Part shown: piece after piece, positions 18,676 through 26,681 of the stretch
How positions within the stretch are numbered: position 1 is the stretch's first letter
Layout: each line of letters opens with the position of its first letter
NCBI GenBank assembly: GCA_013416435.1
Contig: JACCEN010000013.1
Coordinates: forward strand, 124,001 to 188,000
Direction of reading: 5' to 3'
DNA from: Alcaligenaceae bacterium
GTDB taxonomy: Bacteria > Pseudomonadota > Gammaproteobacteria > Burkholderiales > Burkholderiaceae_B
Length of the DNA stretch: 64,000 nt
Notes under the pieces: generated by a model
The model's database searches: none
What the model was told of the DNA's origin: nothing
What the model saw: only the letters and a program-made list of their open reading frames with translations
Translations under genes and position numbers: made by a program

Positions 18676-19379
18676 TGGTGGACACGGATCTCTTCGAGGC
18701 CGAGATGGCTGCGCTGGCACAGGCTCAGGCCGTCGTGGCGACAACCGGCCTTGAGGCCGGACAATACCGGCGGGCGCTGGAGGAGCTGATGCAACACTAC
18801 CATCGGCTCATGCGTGAAACCCACCGCCTGATCCGGCATGGCGACCGCAGCGAGGCCGAGCTGAATGCCGTGAATGCCAAACTGCAGCGCTTGAGCGCCG
18901 AGCTGGACTACAAAGCGCGCCACGATAACCTGACCGGCACGCTGAACCGGGGCGCCGTCTTCGAGCAGGCACAGCGCTATCTGCGGAACGTTCCGCTTTC
19001 GGTGGTGATACTGGACATCGATTTCTTCAAGCGCATCAACGATACGTTCGGCCATCCCACGGGCGATGCCGTCATCTGCGAACTGGTCGAACGGCTGTCC
19101 GCCACTCTGGCCGGCCGAGGCGAAATCGGCCGCGTGGGGGGCGAGGAATTCACCATACTGCTGCCGGACACGGCACTGCAAGCCTCCGTGGCCATTGCGG
19201 AATCGATCCGCCAGCGCATTGCCGAGCAAGCTTTTTCCTGTCTGCCCTCGCATCGGGTCACCGCCAGTTTCGGCGTCAGCTGGAACGCACCGGGCACCGA
19301 TTTCGAGGCAGCCTATTCCCATACCGACGCAGCGCTCTATCGTGCCAAGAGCCAGGGCCGCAACCGGGTCGCCTTCTGA
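18675..19379 (+). CDS. SiaD-like diguanylate cyclase
   Basis: 234 residues: a helical, coiled-coil-prone N-terminus (residues ~1-75, the SiaC-binding region in SiaD) and a GGDEF domain with [14 protein letters not shown] and active-site GRVGGEEF (GGEEF variant, catalytically competent in the family). The usual RxxD inhibitory site just before GGEEF is not evident (RGEI). It makes cyclic di-GMP and should be controlled by the SiaC-like protein encoded immediately upstream. Confidence 0.9.
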   Translation: MVDTDLFEAEMAALAQAQAVVATTGLEAGQYRRALEELMQHYHRLMRETHRLIRHGDRSEAELNAVNAKLQRLSAELDYKARHDNLTGTLNRGAVFEQAQRYLRNVPLSVVILDIDFFKRINDTFGHPTGDAVICELVERLSATLAGRGEIGRVGGEEFTILLPDTALQASVAIAESIRQRIAEQAFSCLPSHRVTASFGVSWNAPGTDFEAAYSHTDAALYRAKSQGRNRVAF

Positions 19380-19395
19380 GATAATCGAATCCATA

Positions 19396-20910
19396 ATGGA
19401 TTGCTACCATCTGCCGGTTTCGGCCATCAGTCACTTGATCACCCAGCCCATCGGCAGGCTGGGCTTCGTGTTCACGCCTGGCGAACATGCCCTGCCTTAC
19501 ACGGCGCTGGACTACTTCGACCATTCATTGCGCCGCTCGAACCGGCTGCTTCTGGAAACCGAAGCCACCTATGAGCTCATCGGCCCGGAGGGCAGGCTGG
19601 CATCGCAAGCCGCGGAGCGTAAAGCGGGGTTCATCGCCGAGCTTCCCGACGGCCCGCTCAAGCGCGCGCTGTCCGATCTTTCGCCGCTGCGCCGTTTGCT
19701 GCCCATTGGGTCCGGCGAGATGCAGCACGCCGTCCTGGCGCTCGTCGACGACCAGGAAAAAACCCATTGCCGGGCCTATTTGCTTTTCCTGTCCGACCGG
19801 GGCGGACACTCCGCCGCGCTGGCCCGGTTGCAAGGCATAAAAGGCTACGATGCGTCGCTGGACGCGCTGCGCGGCCGCATCCAGGAACTGGGGGGCAGCG
19901 GATTCGACATCGACGCGCTATACGACAAGTTCTTTCCCGCAGCGGCTGCCGACGAGGCATCGCCCGGGGTTAAGATTGGCATCGATGCGAGCGCCTTCGA
20001 TGCGGCAAATAGAATCATATCGACCCATATTCCGATGGCGCGCGCGAACGAGCACGGCATCATTGCGGACTACGACACCGAATTCCTGCACGACTACCGC
20101 GTTCATTTGCGCAAGATCCGCTCCGTCCTGAGCCTGTTCCAAGGCATATACAGCGATATCCAGGCAAGCCGCCTGAAATCCTCGTTCGCCACGATCATGG
20201 CTCGCACGAACCGGCTGCGGGACCTGGACGTCCAGTTGCAGCAAAGGCAAGCCTGCCATGATCTTGTCCCCAAAAGCCTGCACCATGGCCTGGACGCTCT
20301 GTACGGCTTGCTGGCCGACCAAAGGACGGCCGAACAGGCCAAGCTGTCGCGCTATCTGCGCAGCCGGCGCTACAAGCAGGAAATAGCGGGCCTGGCGGCG
20401 CTCTTTGCCCGTCCCCAAAACCTGAAGCATGGACGGAATGCGCATCTGCCGGCTCACGACTATGCCTGCAGACTGATCTGGAAACGCTATCGCAAGGTGT
20501 GCAGGATCGCTTCTGGAATCGACGCCGGCACACCCGACGCCGAGGTCCACGCACTGCGCATTGAATGCAAGAAGCTGCGCTATCTCATGGAGTTCTTCGA
20601 GCCGGTGTTTCCGCCGGCTCCGTTCAAGAGCCTGCTCAAGCCGCTGAAGAGCCTGCAGCAGAACCTTGGCCTGTTCAACGATTATTCCGTGCAGCAGGCA
20701 AGCCTGCAGGCGACATTGCGCGGGCTCTCCGGCGGCATGGGCGCTTCCAGCCTTGAAATCGCCCAGAGCGTCGGAGCGCTGACCGCCGTATTGCATGCCC
20801 GCCAACTCGAGGAACGGTCGAAAGTCGTGAAAAGCTTTGCCCAGTTCAACAGCCCGCAAACGCAACAAACCTTCAGCCGCCTCTTTCAGGAAGGAGACAA
20901 GCCGTCATGA
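19396..20910 (+). CDS. CHAD domain-containing protein
   Basis: 504 residues from ATG 19396, 16 bases after the cyclase. Residues ~210-480 are an alpha-helical CHAD domain with conserved basic/His positions (FLHDYRVHLRKIRSVLSLF, ATIMARTNRLRDLDVQL, EVHALRIECKKLRYLMEFF, LKSLQQNLGLFNDYSVQ). CHAD domains bind inorganic polyphosphate. The N-terminal ~200 residues are not recognised; no CYTH motif is visible. The stop overlaps the ParA gene start. Association with a Sia-type operon is inferred from spacing. Confidence 0.85.
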   Translation: MDCYHLPVSAISHLITQPIGRLGFVFTPGEHALPYTALDYFDHSLRRSNRLLLETEATYELIGPEGRLASQAAERKAGFIAELPDGPLKRALSDLSPLRRLLPIGSGEMQHAVLALVDDQEKTHCRAYLLFLSDRGGHSAALARLQGIKGYDASLDALRGRIQELGGSGFDIDALYDKFFPAAAADEASPGVKIGIDASAFDAANRIISTHIPMARANEHGIIADYDTEFLHDYRVHLRKIRSVLSLFQGIYSDIQASRLKSSFATIMARTNRLRDLDVQLQQRQACHDLVPKSLHHGLDALYGLLADQRTAEQAKLSRYLRSRRYKQEIAGLAALFARPQNLKHGRNAHLPAHDYACRLIWKRYRKVCRIASGIDAGTPDAEVHALRIECKKLRYLMEFFEPVFPPAPFKSLLKPLKSLQQNLGLFNDYSVQQASLQATLRGLSGGMGASSLEIAQSVGALTAVLHARQLEERSKVVKSFAQFNSPQTQQTFSRLFQEGDKPS

Positions 20911-21659
20911 AGATCATCGCCTGCTATTCAAACAAGGGAGGGGTCGGGAAAACGGCTGCGTCCGTCAACCTGGCCTATGCGATCGCCGCGGCGGGAAATC
21001 GAACGCTGCTGTGCGACCTCGACCCCCAAGGCGCATCTGGCTTTTATTTCCGGGTGAAACCCTCGAAGAAACTGGAGGAAACGGCATTCTTCAAGGACGT
21101 CGAAAAATTCACCGGCGCGATACGCGGCAGCGACTTCGAAAACCTGGACGTCCTGCCCGCCAACATGAGCTTCCGGGATTTCGACGTGTTCCTGTCACGG
21201 ATGCGCAATAGCCGCTCTCGCTTGACGAAATCGCTCAAAGCGGTGGAGAAGGATTACGACGTGGTCGTGCTCGATTGCCCGCCGACGATATCCACGCTTT
21301 CTGAAAACGTGTTCCGTTCCGCCGACGCCATCGTGGTACCGGTGATCCCCACGACGCTTTCAGAGCGCACATTCGAGCAACTGCTGGAATTCTTCAAGAA
21401 GAACAAGCTCCCCGCCCAGAAGATCCATGGCTTTTTCTCGATGGTGCAGAACGTCAAGAAACTCCACCTTGAAACCATGGATGCCATGAGCGCGGCATTC
21501 AAGAAGCGCTTCATGCGCACGCATATCCCGTTCGCTTCCGACGTCGAGCGCATGGGCATTCATCGGGCTCCCGTCATGGTCACCGCGCCCGGCAGCCCCG
21601 CCGGCAAGGCCTATCAGGCGCTCAGTGAGGAAGTCCTGGGAAGAATCGCGAAGGGGTGA
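20907..21659 (+). CDS. ParA-family ATPase
   Basis: 250 residues of the MinD/ParA deviant Walker family: KGGVGKTAASVNLAYA (residues 10-25), CDLDPQGAS, and VVLDCPPTISTLSENVF for the Walker A', A-prime and B regions. No ParB or parS-like gene is near, so chromosome partition is unlikely; orphan ParA proteins often position protein complexes or polyphosphate/chemoreceptor clusters. ATGA overlap with the CHAD gene suggests joint function. Last gene of the operon. Confidence 0.87.
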   Translation: MKIIACYSNKGGVGKTAASVNLAYAIAAAGNRTLLCDLDPQGASGFYFRVKPSKKLEETAFFKDVEKFTGAIRGSDFENLDVLPANMSFRDFDVFLSRMRNSRSRLTKSLKAVEKDYDVVVLDCPPTISTLSENVFRSADAIVVPVIPTTLSERTFEQLLEFFKKNKLPAQKIHGFFSMVQNVKKLHLETMDAMSAAFKKRFMRTHIPFASDVERMGIHRAPVMVTAPGSPAGKAYQALSEEVLGRIAKG

Positions 21660-21677
21660 AAGACAAAGCGGCCGGCG

Positions 21678-21704
21678 ATCAACGATACGTTCGGCCACCC
21701 CACG
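21678..21704 (+). other. 27-bp fragment matching the siaD-like GGDEF coding sequence
   Basis: These bases are identical at 26 of 27 positions to 19035-19061 inside the GGDEF gene (the INDTFGHPT codons). They lie in non-coding DNA just after the ParA stop. The likely origin is a leftover from a lost cyclase gene or a small duplication. Confidence 0.6.
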
Positions 21705-21763
21705 CTTGAAAACGCTACAACCGAGTTCCCGTCGGCGTGCCGGATCTTTTCATGGGCTCAAAA

Positions 21764-22465
21764 TTACAGCGAGGCGCCGCCACAGATCAAGAAGTTCTGG
21801 CCGGTGATGGCGGCTGCTGGAGGCGATAATAAATATGCGACCAGGCTCGCGACTTCATCGGGCTCAACCAGACGCCCGATGGGCGGCACGACTGGCACGC
21901 TGTCGGCTCGCGAAGGGAGACCAAGCATCGGCGTTGCAGTAGCGCCCGGCGATATGACGTTGATCGTGACGCCCTGGGCGGCGACCTCCGCCGCCCAACT
22001 ACGGGCCAACGCAATCAATGCCGCCTTGGTGGCGGCATACTGACTGCGACCGGGAAATCCCGTAGCCACCCGACTGCCCAACAGTACGACACGGCCTGAT
22101 CCCCGAGCGGCCATACGCGGTACCAGGATATCGGTCATGCAGCTGGCAGCCTGGACATGAAGCCGCCACATCGCTGCCCCATCATCCAATGATAATCGGC
22201 CAACCTCGCCGGTGCGCAGAACGCCCGCTGCATGAACCAGAGCATCGGGCGTAACATCCAGAGGCGCCAGCGCCTCGAGGCATTGCTGGACGCTGAAGAG
22301 ATCGGCAGTCACGGACGTGAACTTCGGGTCGGATAACACGGATGGAGCCAGATCCACGCCCGTCACCCGCCAGCCGCCCGCCAGCAGGTTGCGCGCGATG
22401 GCCAGACCGATGCCGCTGCTGGTCCCGGTCACCAACGCATGCCTAGCCGCGCGCTCAGTTGGCAT
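21764..22465 (-). CDS. Short-chain dehydrogenase/reductase
   Basis: 233 residues from ATG 22465 (MPTERAARHALVTGTSSGIG). Cofactor motif TGTSSGIGLA, HAAG (NNAG-equivalent), Ser in LLGSRVATGFPG, YxxxK as YAATK, and a C-terminal GQNFLICGG typical of 3-oxoacyl-ACP-reductase-like SDRs. The start overlaps the end of the TctC-type gene by 11 bases, so it is the last gene of the dapA-like/tctC/SDR operon. Substrate unknown; probably acts on a product of the aldolase. Confidence 0.82.
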   Translation of the reverse strand: MPTERAARHALVTGTSSGIGLAIARNLLAGGWRVTGVDLAPSVLSDPKFTSVTADLFSVQQCLEALAPLDVTPDALVHAAGVLRTGEVGRLSLDDGAAMWRLHVQAASCMTDILVPRMAARGSGRVVLLGSRVATGFPGRSQYAATKAALIALARSWAAEVAAQGVTINVISPGATATPMLGLPSRADSVPVVPPIGRLVEPDEVASLVAYLLSPPAAAITGQNFLICGGASL

Positions 22466-23429
22466 TGATATTCCCTTCTTGGATGATTTTCCGCATGAGT
22501 TCAGTCTCATTTCGTTGAAAGCGACGAAAATCTTCGATGTTGCCCGCATCGACCAACAGGCCTTGTTCGTTCAGCTTAGGTTTGAGTTTGTCGAGGGCCT
22601 TGTTTATTTCAGCATTCAGCTGCTGAGCGACTCCCTCCGGTGTTCCTTTTGGCGCCCATACACCATACCAACTGTAAAACTCATAACCCGGGATGGTTTC
22701 CGCTACAGTCGGTACCTCTGGAAGATTGGCTGCGCGCTGAGAGGAAGTAACCGCCACCACTTTCAACATACCGCTCTTGTAATAACTGTATGAACCCAGT
22801 ATGGGATCGATGAAACCGTGGATTCGCCCTCCCACCAGATCTTGCAGAGCGGGCGCCGTTCCCTTATAGGGAACGATCATATAGTCCAGATTGCCAGAAC
22901 GGCGCAGTAGCTCTGTTGCCAGATGACCGGCCGACCCTGTCGATCCGACGGCGAAAGTCATCTCGCCCGGCTTCATTCGAGCGTACTCGAGCAACGATTT
23001 CACGTCCTTGATCGGCAAGTCCTTATTGATGGATACGGAAAGCGGTGCCTTGGCAACCATGGCTATCGGCATGAAATCCTCATCAGCCTTGTAGGGCACG
23101 GAGCTCATGGTCATGGGTGCGCTGATGAAGGTTGACGCATTGAACAACAGAGTGTGGCCGTCGGCTTGGGCGCGAGCAACCGCATGGGCGCCGATTGTGC
23201 CATTGCCACCCGACCGGTTCTCCACGACGAACGACTGACCCATTTGGTCCGAAAGTTCCTGCGCCAGCAGGCGGCCTACCGTATCGAGTGTGCCTCCCGG
23301 AGGAAAAGGAATGATGAATCGCACAGAACTGGCCGGATAGTTTTCAGCCAGCACGGGCGACATGGCGGTACATGAAAGCAATACGCCTGCGGCGAGCATC
23401 TTGACGATTTGATACTTTTTCATCTGCAT
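22455..23429 (-). CDS. Bug/TctC-family periplasmic substrate-binding protein
   Basis: 324 residues. Signal peptide MQMKKYQIVKMLAAGVLLS to ~residue 28 (PVLAENYP), then the Bug-family core: VRFIIPFPPGGTLDTVGRLLA, VVENRSGGNGTIGA, YKGTAPALQDLVGGRI and AVTSSQRAANLPEVPTVAE. Such proteins bind small carboxylates and are very numerous in Bordetella-like genomes. An AAGGAG site precedes the ATG at 23429. No tctA/tctB permease is adjacent. Confidence 0.92.
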   Translation of the reverse strand: MQMKKYQIVKMLAAGVLLSCTAMSPVLAENYPASSVRFIIPFPPGGTLDTVGRLLAQELSDQMGQSFVVENRSGGNGTIGAHAVARAQADGHTLLFNASTFISAPMTMSSVPYKADEDFMPIAMVAKAPLSVSINKDLPIKDVKSLLEYARMKPGEMTFAVGSTGSAGHLATELLRRSGNLDYMIVPYKGTAPALQDLVGGRIHGFIDPILGSYSYYKSGMLKVVAVTSSQRAANLPEVPTVAETIPGYEFYSWYGVWAPKGTPEGVAQQLNAEINKALDKLKPKLNEQGLLVDAGNIEDFRRFQRNETELMRKIIQEGNINAN

Positions 23430-23487
23430 AATGAATGTCTCCTTGTTGTCTGGGCACCGTTGCCCGTCTCGTTCAACCACATGCAAT

Positions 23488-24429
23488 TCATCTGCGCAAC
23501 AAATCGGCCTGGTCGAGCGCCTGCCTGAGTGCGTCGAGTTCGGAGTCATCGGGCGCCTCCGTGGGCGCACGCACCGTGTAGTCATCCAGCACCCCGGCGA
23601 GATACATGCCGGCCTTCATCCGTGCATGCGCTTCCCCCGTGGGTTCCCCGCCTCCGTACACGGCATCCTTCAGTGGAGTAATCATTGCCTGTATCGCGAT
23701 GGCTTTGTTGAGATCGCCCGCTCTGACAGCGTTCCACAGGTCGATGATCAGTTGCGGAATGAACGTGGCAAAACCCACGAGCGCGCCGTCTACGCCCTGC
23801 ACCATGGAGGCAAGCAGGTACTCATCATGGCAAGTCAGTATGGCTTTGCTGGCATCGGCCTCCCGAATGGCCCGGATATCGCGCGCGTACTTGTTCATAT
23901 CGCGTTGTCCGACCTTGAAAGCCTGCACATAGGGCAGCCTGGCCAAGTCTGCCAGCAAGGCCGAGGAATAGGATGCGCGAGTCCAGGCTGGATACACGTG
24001 GCAGATCAGATCGAGCTCAGGCGTCGCATGATGCACCGCCTCGAAATACTGGATAGCATGGCTGTGTGTACACCCGAACCTTAACCAATGATGAGGAGGC
24101 ATGATGTCCAACCCCGTTGCTCCCGCATCGCGCGCGGCTTTTGCATGCTCGGCTGCATCCTTCAAACCTTCACAAACAATCGAGGAGATGACTGGCACAC
24201 GGTCGCCTATGGCGCCGACTACGATTTCCGTGACCCTGGCCCTTTCCTTAGGGGTCAATGAGAAAACCTCGCCGGTATGGCCGTTCGTCATCACGGCCAC
24301 TACTCCCTCGTGTCCGGCCAGCCATTCAGCAAGCCGGCCTAAGGCAGCGACGTCAATTTGATGGTCCGCAGTGAACGGACAGGAGATGGCCGGAATGATT
24401 CCCGAGTACTTGTTATCTACCGCTGTCAT
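23488..24429 (-). CDS. Dihydrodipicolinate synthase-family aldolase/lyase
   Basis: 313 residues, class I aldolase TIM barrel. GHTGEVFSLTPKER stands for the GTTGE motif, HVYPAW carries the conserved Tyr region, and FKVGQRD holds the Schiff-base Lys. The C-terminal extension (GEPTGEAHARMKAG...) and the company of a Bug protein, an SDR and LysR point to a catabolic 2-keto acid lyase rather than lysine biosynthesis. First gene of the operon; divergent from the LysR gene. Confidence 0.87.
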   Translation of the reverse strand: MTAVDNKYSGIIPAISCPFTADHQIDVAALGRLAEWLAGHEGVVAVMTNGHTGEVFSLTPKERARVTEIVVGAIGDRVPVISSIVCEGLKDAAEHAKAARDAGATGLDIMPPHHWLRFGCTHSHAIQYFEAVHHATPELDLICHVYPAWTRASYSSALLADLARLPYVQAFKVGQRDMNKYARDIRAIREADASKAILTCHDEYLLASMVQGVDGALVGFATFIPQLIIDLWNAVRAGDLNKAIAIQAMITPLKDAVYGGGEPTGEAHARMKAGMYLAGVLDDYTVRAPTEAPDDSELDALRQALDQADLLRR

Positions 24430-24551
24430 GTGCTTATCCTGATTCGATTGTGGTTCATGGAAACTTGAATGCTTGCGGTATGATGTCTCGGAGCTATAAA
24501 CGGGTCCAATACTGGATTCGCATACAACTATTCACTGAATGAACCGCTTCC

Positions 24552-25508
24552 ATGGGACCTGGGAATCGCCCGCTCGATCTGGAGTGGCTGGAAGACTTTC
24601 TTGCACTGGCGGAAGTGGGCAATTTCTCGCGGGCCGCGCAAGCCCGCGCCATTGCCCAACCTGCCTTCAGTCGCCATATTCGTGCCTTGGAGGAATGGGT
24701 TGGCGTCGCACTGATCGACCGCAGCGCCCAGCCAGCGGCACTGACGCCGGCTGGCGAATGCTTTCAACCATTGATTGAAACCTTACTGGCCAATCTGCAA
24801 GCTGCCCGTATCAAAGCCAGGGCGGCGCATGATATGGCTGCGGTGGGGCTTCGTATTGCCGCGACTAATGCGTTGTCATTGACCGTGTTTCCGCGCTGGC
24901 TTTCAGGGATGGAGTCGCAGCTGCGGTTGGGGTCCATCCTGACGATGTCCGACAGCCTGAATGCATGCGAAGACCTTATGCTTCAGCGACGAGTGCAGTT
25001 TGTCCTGTGCCACGGCCATGCCGAAGCGCCCAACCGGCTGGATGAACTCAGGTACCCTTGGCTGCAACTTGGCCGTGATGTCTTGATTCCTGTCAGTGTG
25101 CCTGCCCATCCCGATCGTCCACAGTCACCCATGCATTGCATCGCCTCGAACAACCATGTTCCGATCCTCGTATATGGTGGAACATCGGGGCTAGGCCGCA
25201 TCATGCGGACATGCCTTCGCCATCGCATTCCTGAGCCCGAGGCGGGAACAGGCAAGGGATTCGTGACGGTTTTCACGGGACAGTACGCGGTGCTCCTGAA
25301 AACCATGGCCTTGGACGGACGCGGTATCGCTTGGCTGCCGCAATCACTGATCCTAGAAGAACTAGGCAGCGGAAAACTGGTGAGGGCGGCAGAATCGGAA
25401 TGGGATGTGCCGGTGGAGATCCGCTTCTACCGCCAACATGCCGCCATGACGGAAACGGCGGAGTCTCTATGGGCGATCAGTGGTTCGACTTGTACTGCAA
25501 TTACATAA
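24552..25508 (+). CDS. LysR-family transcriptional regulator
   Basis: 318 residues. N-terminal winged helix (LDLEWLEDFLALAEVGNFSRAA, AQPAFSRHIRALEEWVG, LTPAGE; residues ~8-70) followed by a two-lobed effector domain. It is transcribed divergently from the aldolase-Bug-SDR operon, the classic arrangement for the operon's regulator. The 122-base shared spacer should hold its binding site. Effector unknown. Confidence 0.92.
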   Translation: MGPGNRPLDLEWLEDFLALAEVGNFSRAAQARAIAQPAFSRHIRALEEWVGVALIDRSAQPAALTPAGECFQPLIETLLANLQAARIKARAAHDMAAVGLRIAATNALSLTVFPRWLSGMESQLRLGSILTMSDSLNACEDLMLQRRVQFVLCHGHAEAPNRLDELRYPWLQLGRDVLIPVSVPAHPDRPQSPMHCIASNNHVPILVYGGTSGLGRIMRTCLRHRIPEPEAGTGKGFVTVFTGQYAVLLKTMALDGRGIAWLPQSLILEELGSGKLVRAAESEWDVPVEIRFYRQHAAMTETAESLWAISGSTCTAIT

Positions 25509-25520
25509 GTACGGGCCAAC

Positions 25521-26057
25521 CTACCACATCAGGTCATCCGGAATCTTGTAATCCGCATAGGGATCGTTTTCATCGGTCTGCGTAGTCGGCTTCTTCACGC
25601 GAACCACCAGCGACGGATCCCGCTCGGCGATTTTTTCGGCCACTACCTTGGGGACCAGCTCCGTCGTGTCCTCCAGCTTGACGATCACGAGCTGCCCAGC
25701 CGCCAATTGCGCGCGCACGGCCGCCGAGACGTGGATGCGCTCGATCTTCGTACCATAAGTGAAGTTGTAAGCGATATCGCCGCCGCCTTTGCTTTGCCTG
25801 CTTTGCTGCACCATCTGCACAATCTGCGCGGCGATGGCCTTTCTCCGGGCTTCCGCTTCACGCTGCGCATTGAGCTCGCGCGTCTGCTCTCGGTGCTTCT
25901 GCTGCGCGGCCAGGGCGGCCAAGCGCGCCTCGTCCGCCGTCTGGGTGCCGCTGCGGCGATCGATTTTGTTCTGCCTGCTTTTGTCCTGATTGATCCGTTT
26001 GGCCTTCTTCTGATCCGCCAAGCCGGCCTTCAGGAGCTGTTCTTGCAACGAAACCAT
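25521..26057 (-). CDS. DUF2058 family protein (YaiL-like)
   Basis: 178 residues starting MVSLQEQLLKAGLADQKKAKRI, then a highly charged Lys/Arg/Gln-rich helical stretch (residues ~20-95) and a compact C-terminal domain (IAYNFTYGTKIERIHVSAAVRAQLAAGQLVIV, VVAEKIAERDPSLVV). This is the DUF2058/YaiL pattern, described as nucleoprotein or polynucleotide-associated, with no proven biochemical role. Convergent with the LysR gene. Confidence 0.85.
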   Translation of the reverse strand: MVSLQEQLLKAGLADQKKAKRINQDKSRQNKIDRRSGTQTADEARLAALAAQQKHREQTRELNAQREAEARRKAIAAQIVQMVQQSRQSKGGGDIAYNFTYGTKIERIHVSAAVRAQLAAGQLVIVKLEDTTELVPKVVAEKIAERDPSLVVRVKKPTTQTDENDPYADYKIPDDLMW

Positions 26058-26117
26058 ATTAACGCTCCATAAACAACGTCAGCCAATGTCAGCTGAAATC
26101 GCGACTTGCCGCTACGG

Positions 26118-26681
26118 TCACCCGCGCCAGGTCCGCACCCTGCCCGTATCCACATGCACGAAATCGCTGCCGGGATAATAGCCCACGCCTCCCGCCTTGA
26201 GCTCGAGCGCCGCATCGCGCAGTTCCTTGAGCGGGACACCCGGTATGCGCAGGTCGACCGCCTTGCCGTCCATGTGCAGGCTGTGCCTGGCCACGCCGCC
26301 GCCCCGGGTGGTGCGCAGGCGTTCGTTCGTGTGCGGCGACCGATAGCCTGAAATGATCTGGTACGGCGCCCTGGCCTTCAACGACACGCGCAGCGCATGC
26401 ATGATGTCGTAAAGACCGGGGTCCATGCTGCCGATCAGGCCGGAATAATGATCGCGCAGGAAATGATTGAGATCCGTCATCGCTTGCGGCACATACCGGC
26501 TGCCCACCGCATACGTCAGCTCGATCTTTTCCCGGGTGTGCGTATGATCCATGGCCAGTTCGCGCGCGGATGGCGAGCCCAGCGAAATGGCTTTGGAGAC
26601 CATGGGGAAAGCGCCCAGCAGGGTCGCGCCCGAGGCGCTCGTCAGAAAGCGCCTGCGGGCAAAGTCAGTCTTGAGTGTCAT
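26118..26681 (-). CDS. YcbK/MepK-like murein endopeptidase (DUF882)
   Basis: 187 residues. Tat-like signal RRRFLTSASGATLLGAF at the start, then an M15A/DUF882 metallopeptidase domain: ISGYRSPHTNERLR, zinc ligands in RHSLHMDGKAVDLRI and in DFVHVDTGRVRTW. In E. coli the relative MepK cleaves 3-3 (LD) cross-links in peptidoglycan. Its ATG overlaps the stop of the upstream LD-transpeptidase gene, which makes exactly that bond type, so the pair is functionally coherent. Confidence 0.9.
   Translation of the reverse strand: MTLKTDFARRRFLTSASGATLLGAFPMVSKAISLGSPSARELAMDHTHTREKIELTYAVGSRYVPQAMTDLNHFLRDHYSGLIGSMDPGLYDIMHALRVSLKARAPYQIISGYRSPHTNERLRTTRGGGVARHSLHMDGKAVDLRIPGVPLKELRDAALELKAGGVGYYPGSDFVHVDTGRVRTWRG

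Noticed and set aside
20907-21659. ParA gene as part of a chromosome or plasmid partition locus
   Set aside because: No parB, parS-like palindrome or replication gene adjoins it, and it is translationally coupled to a CHAD gene.
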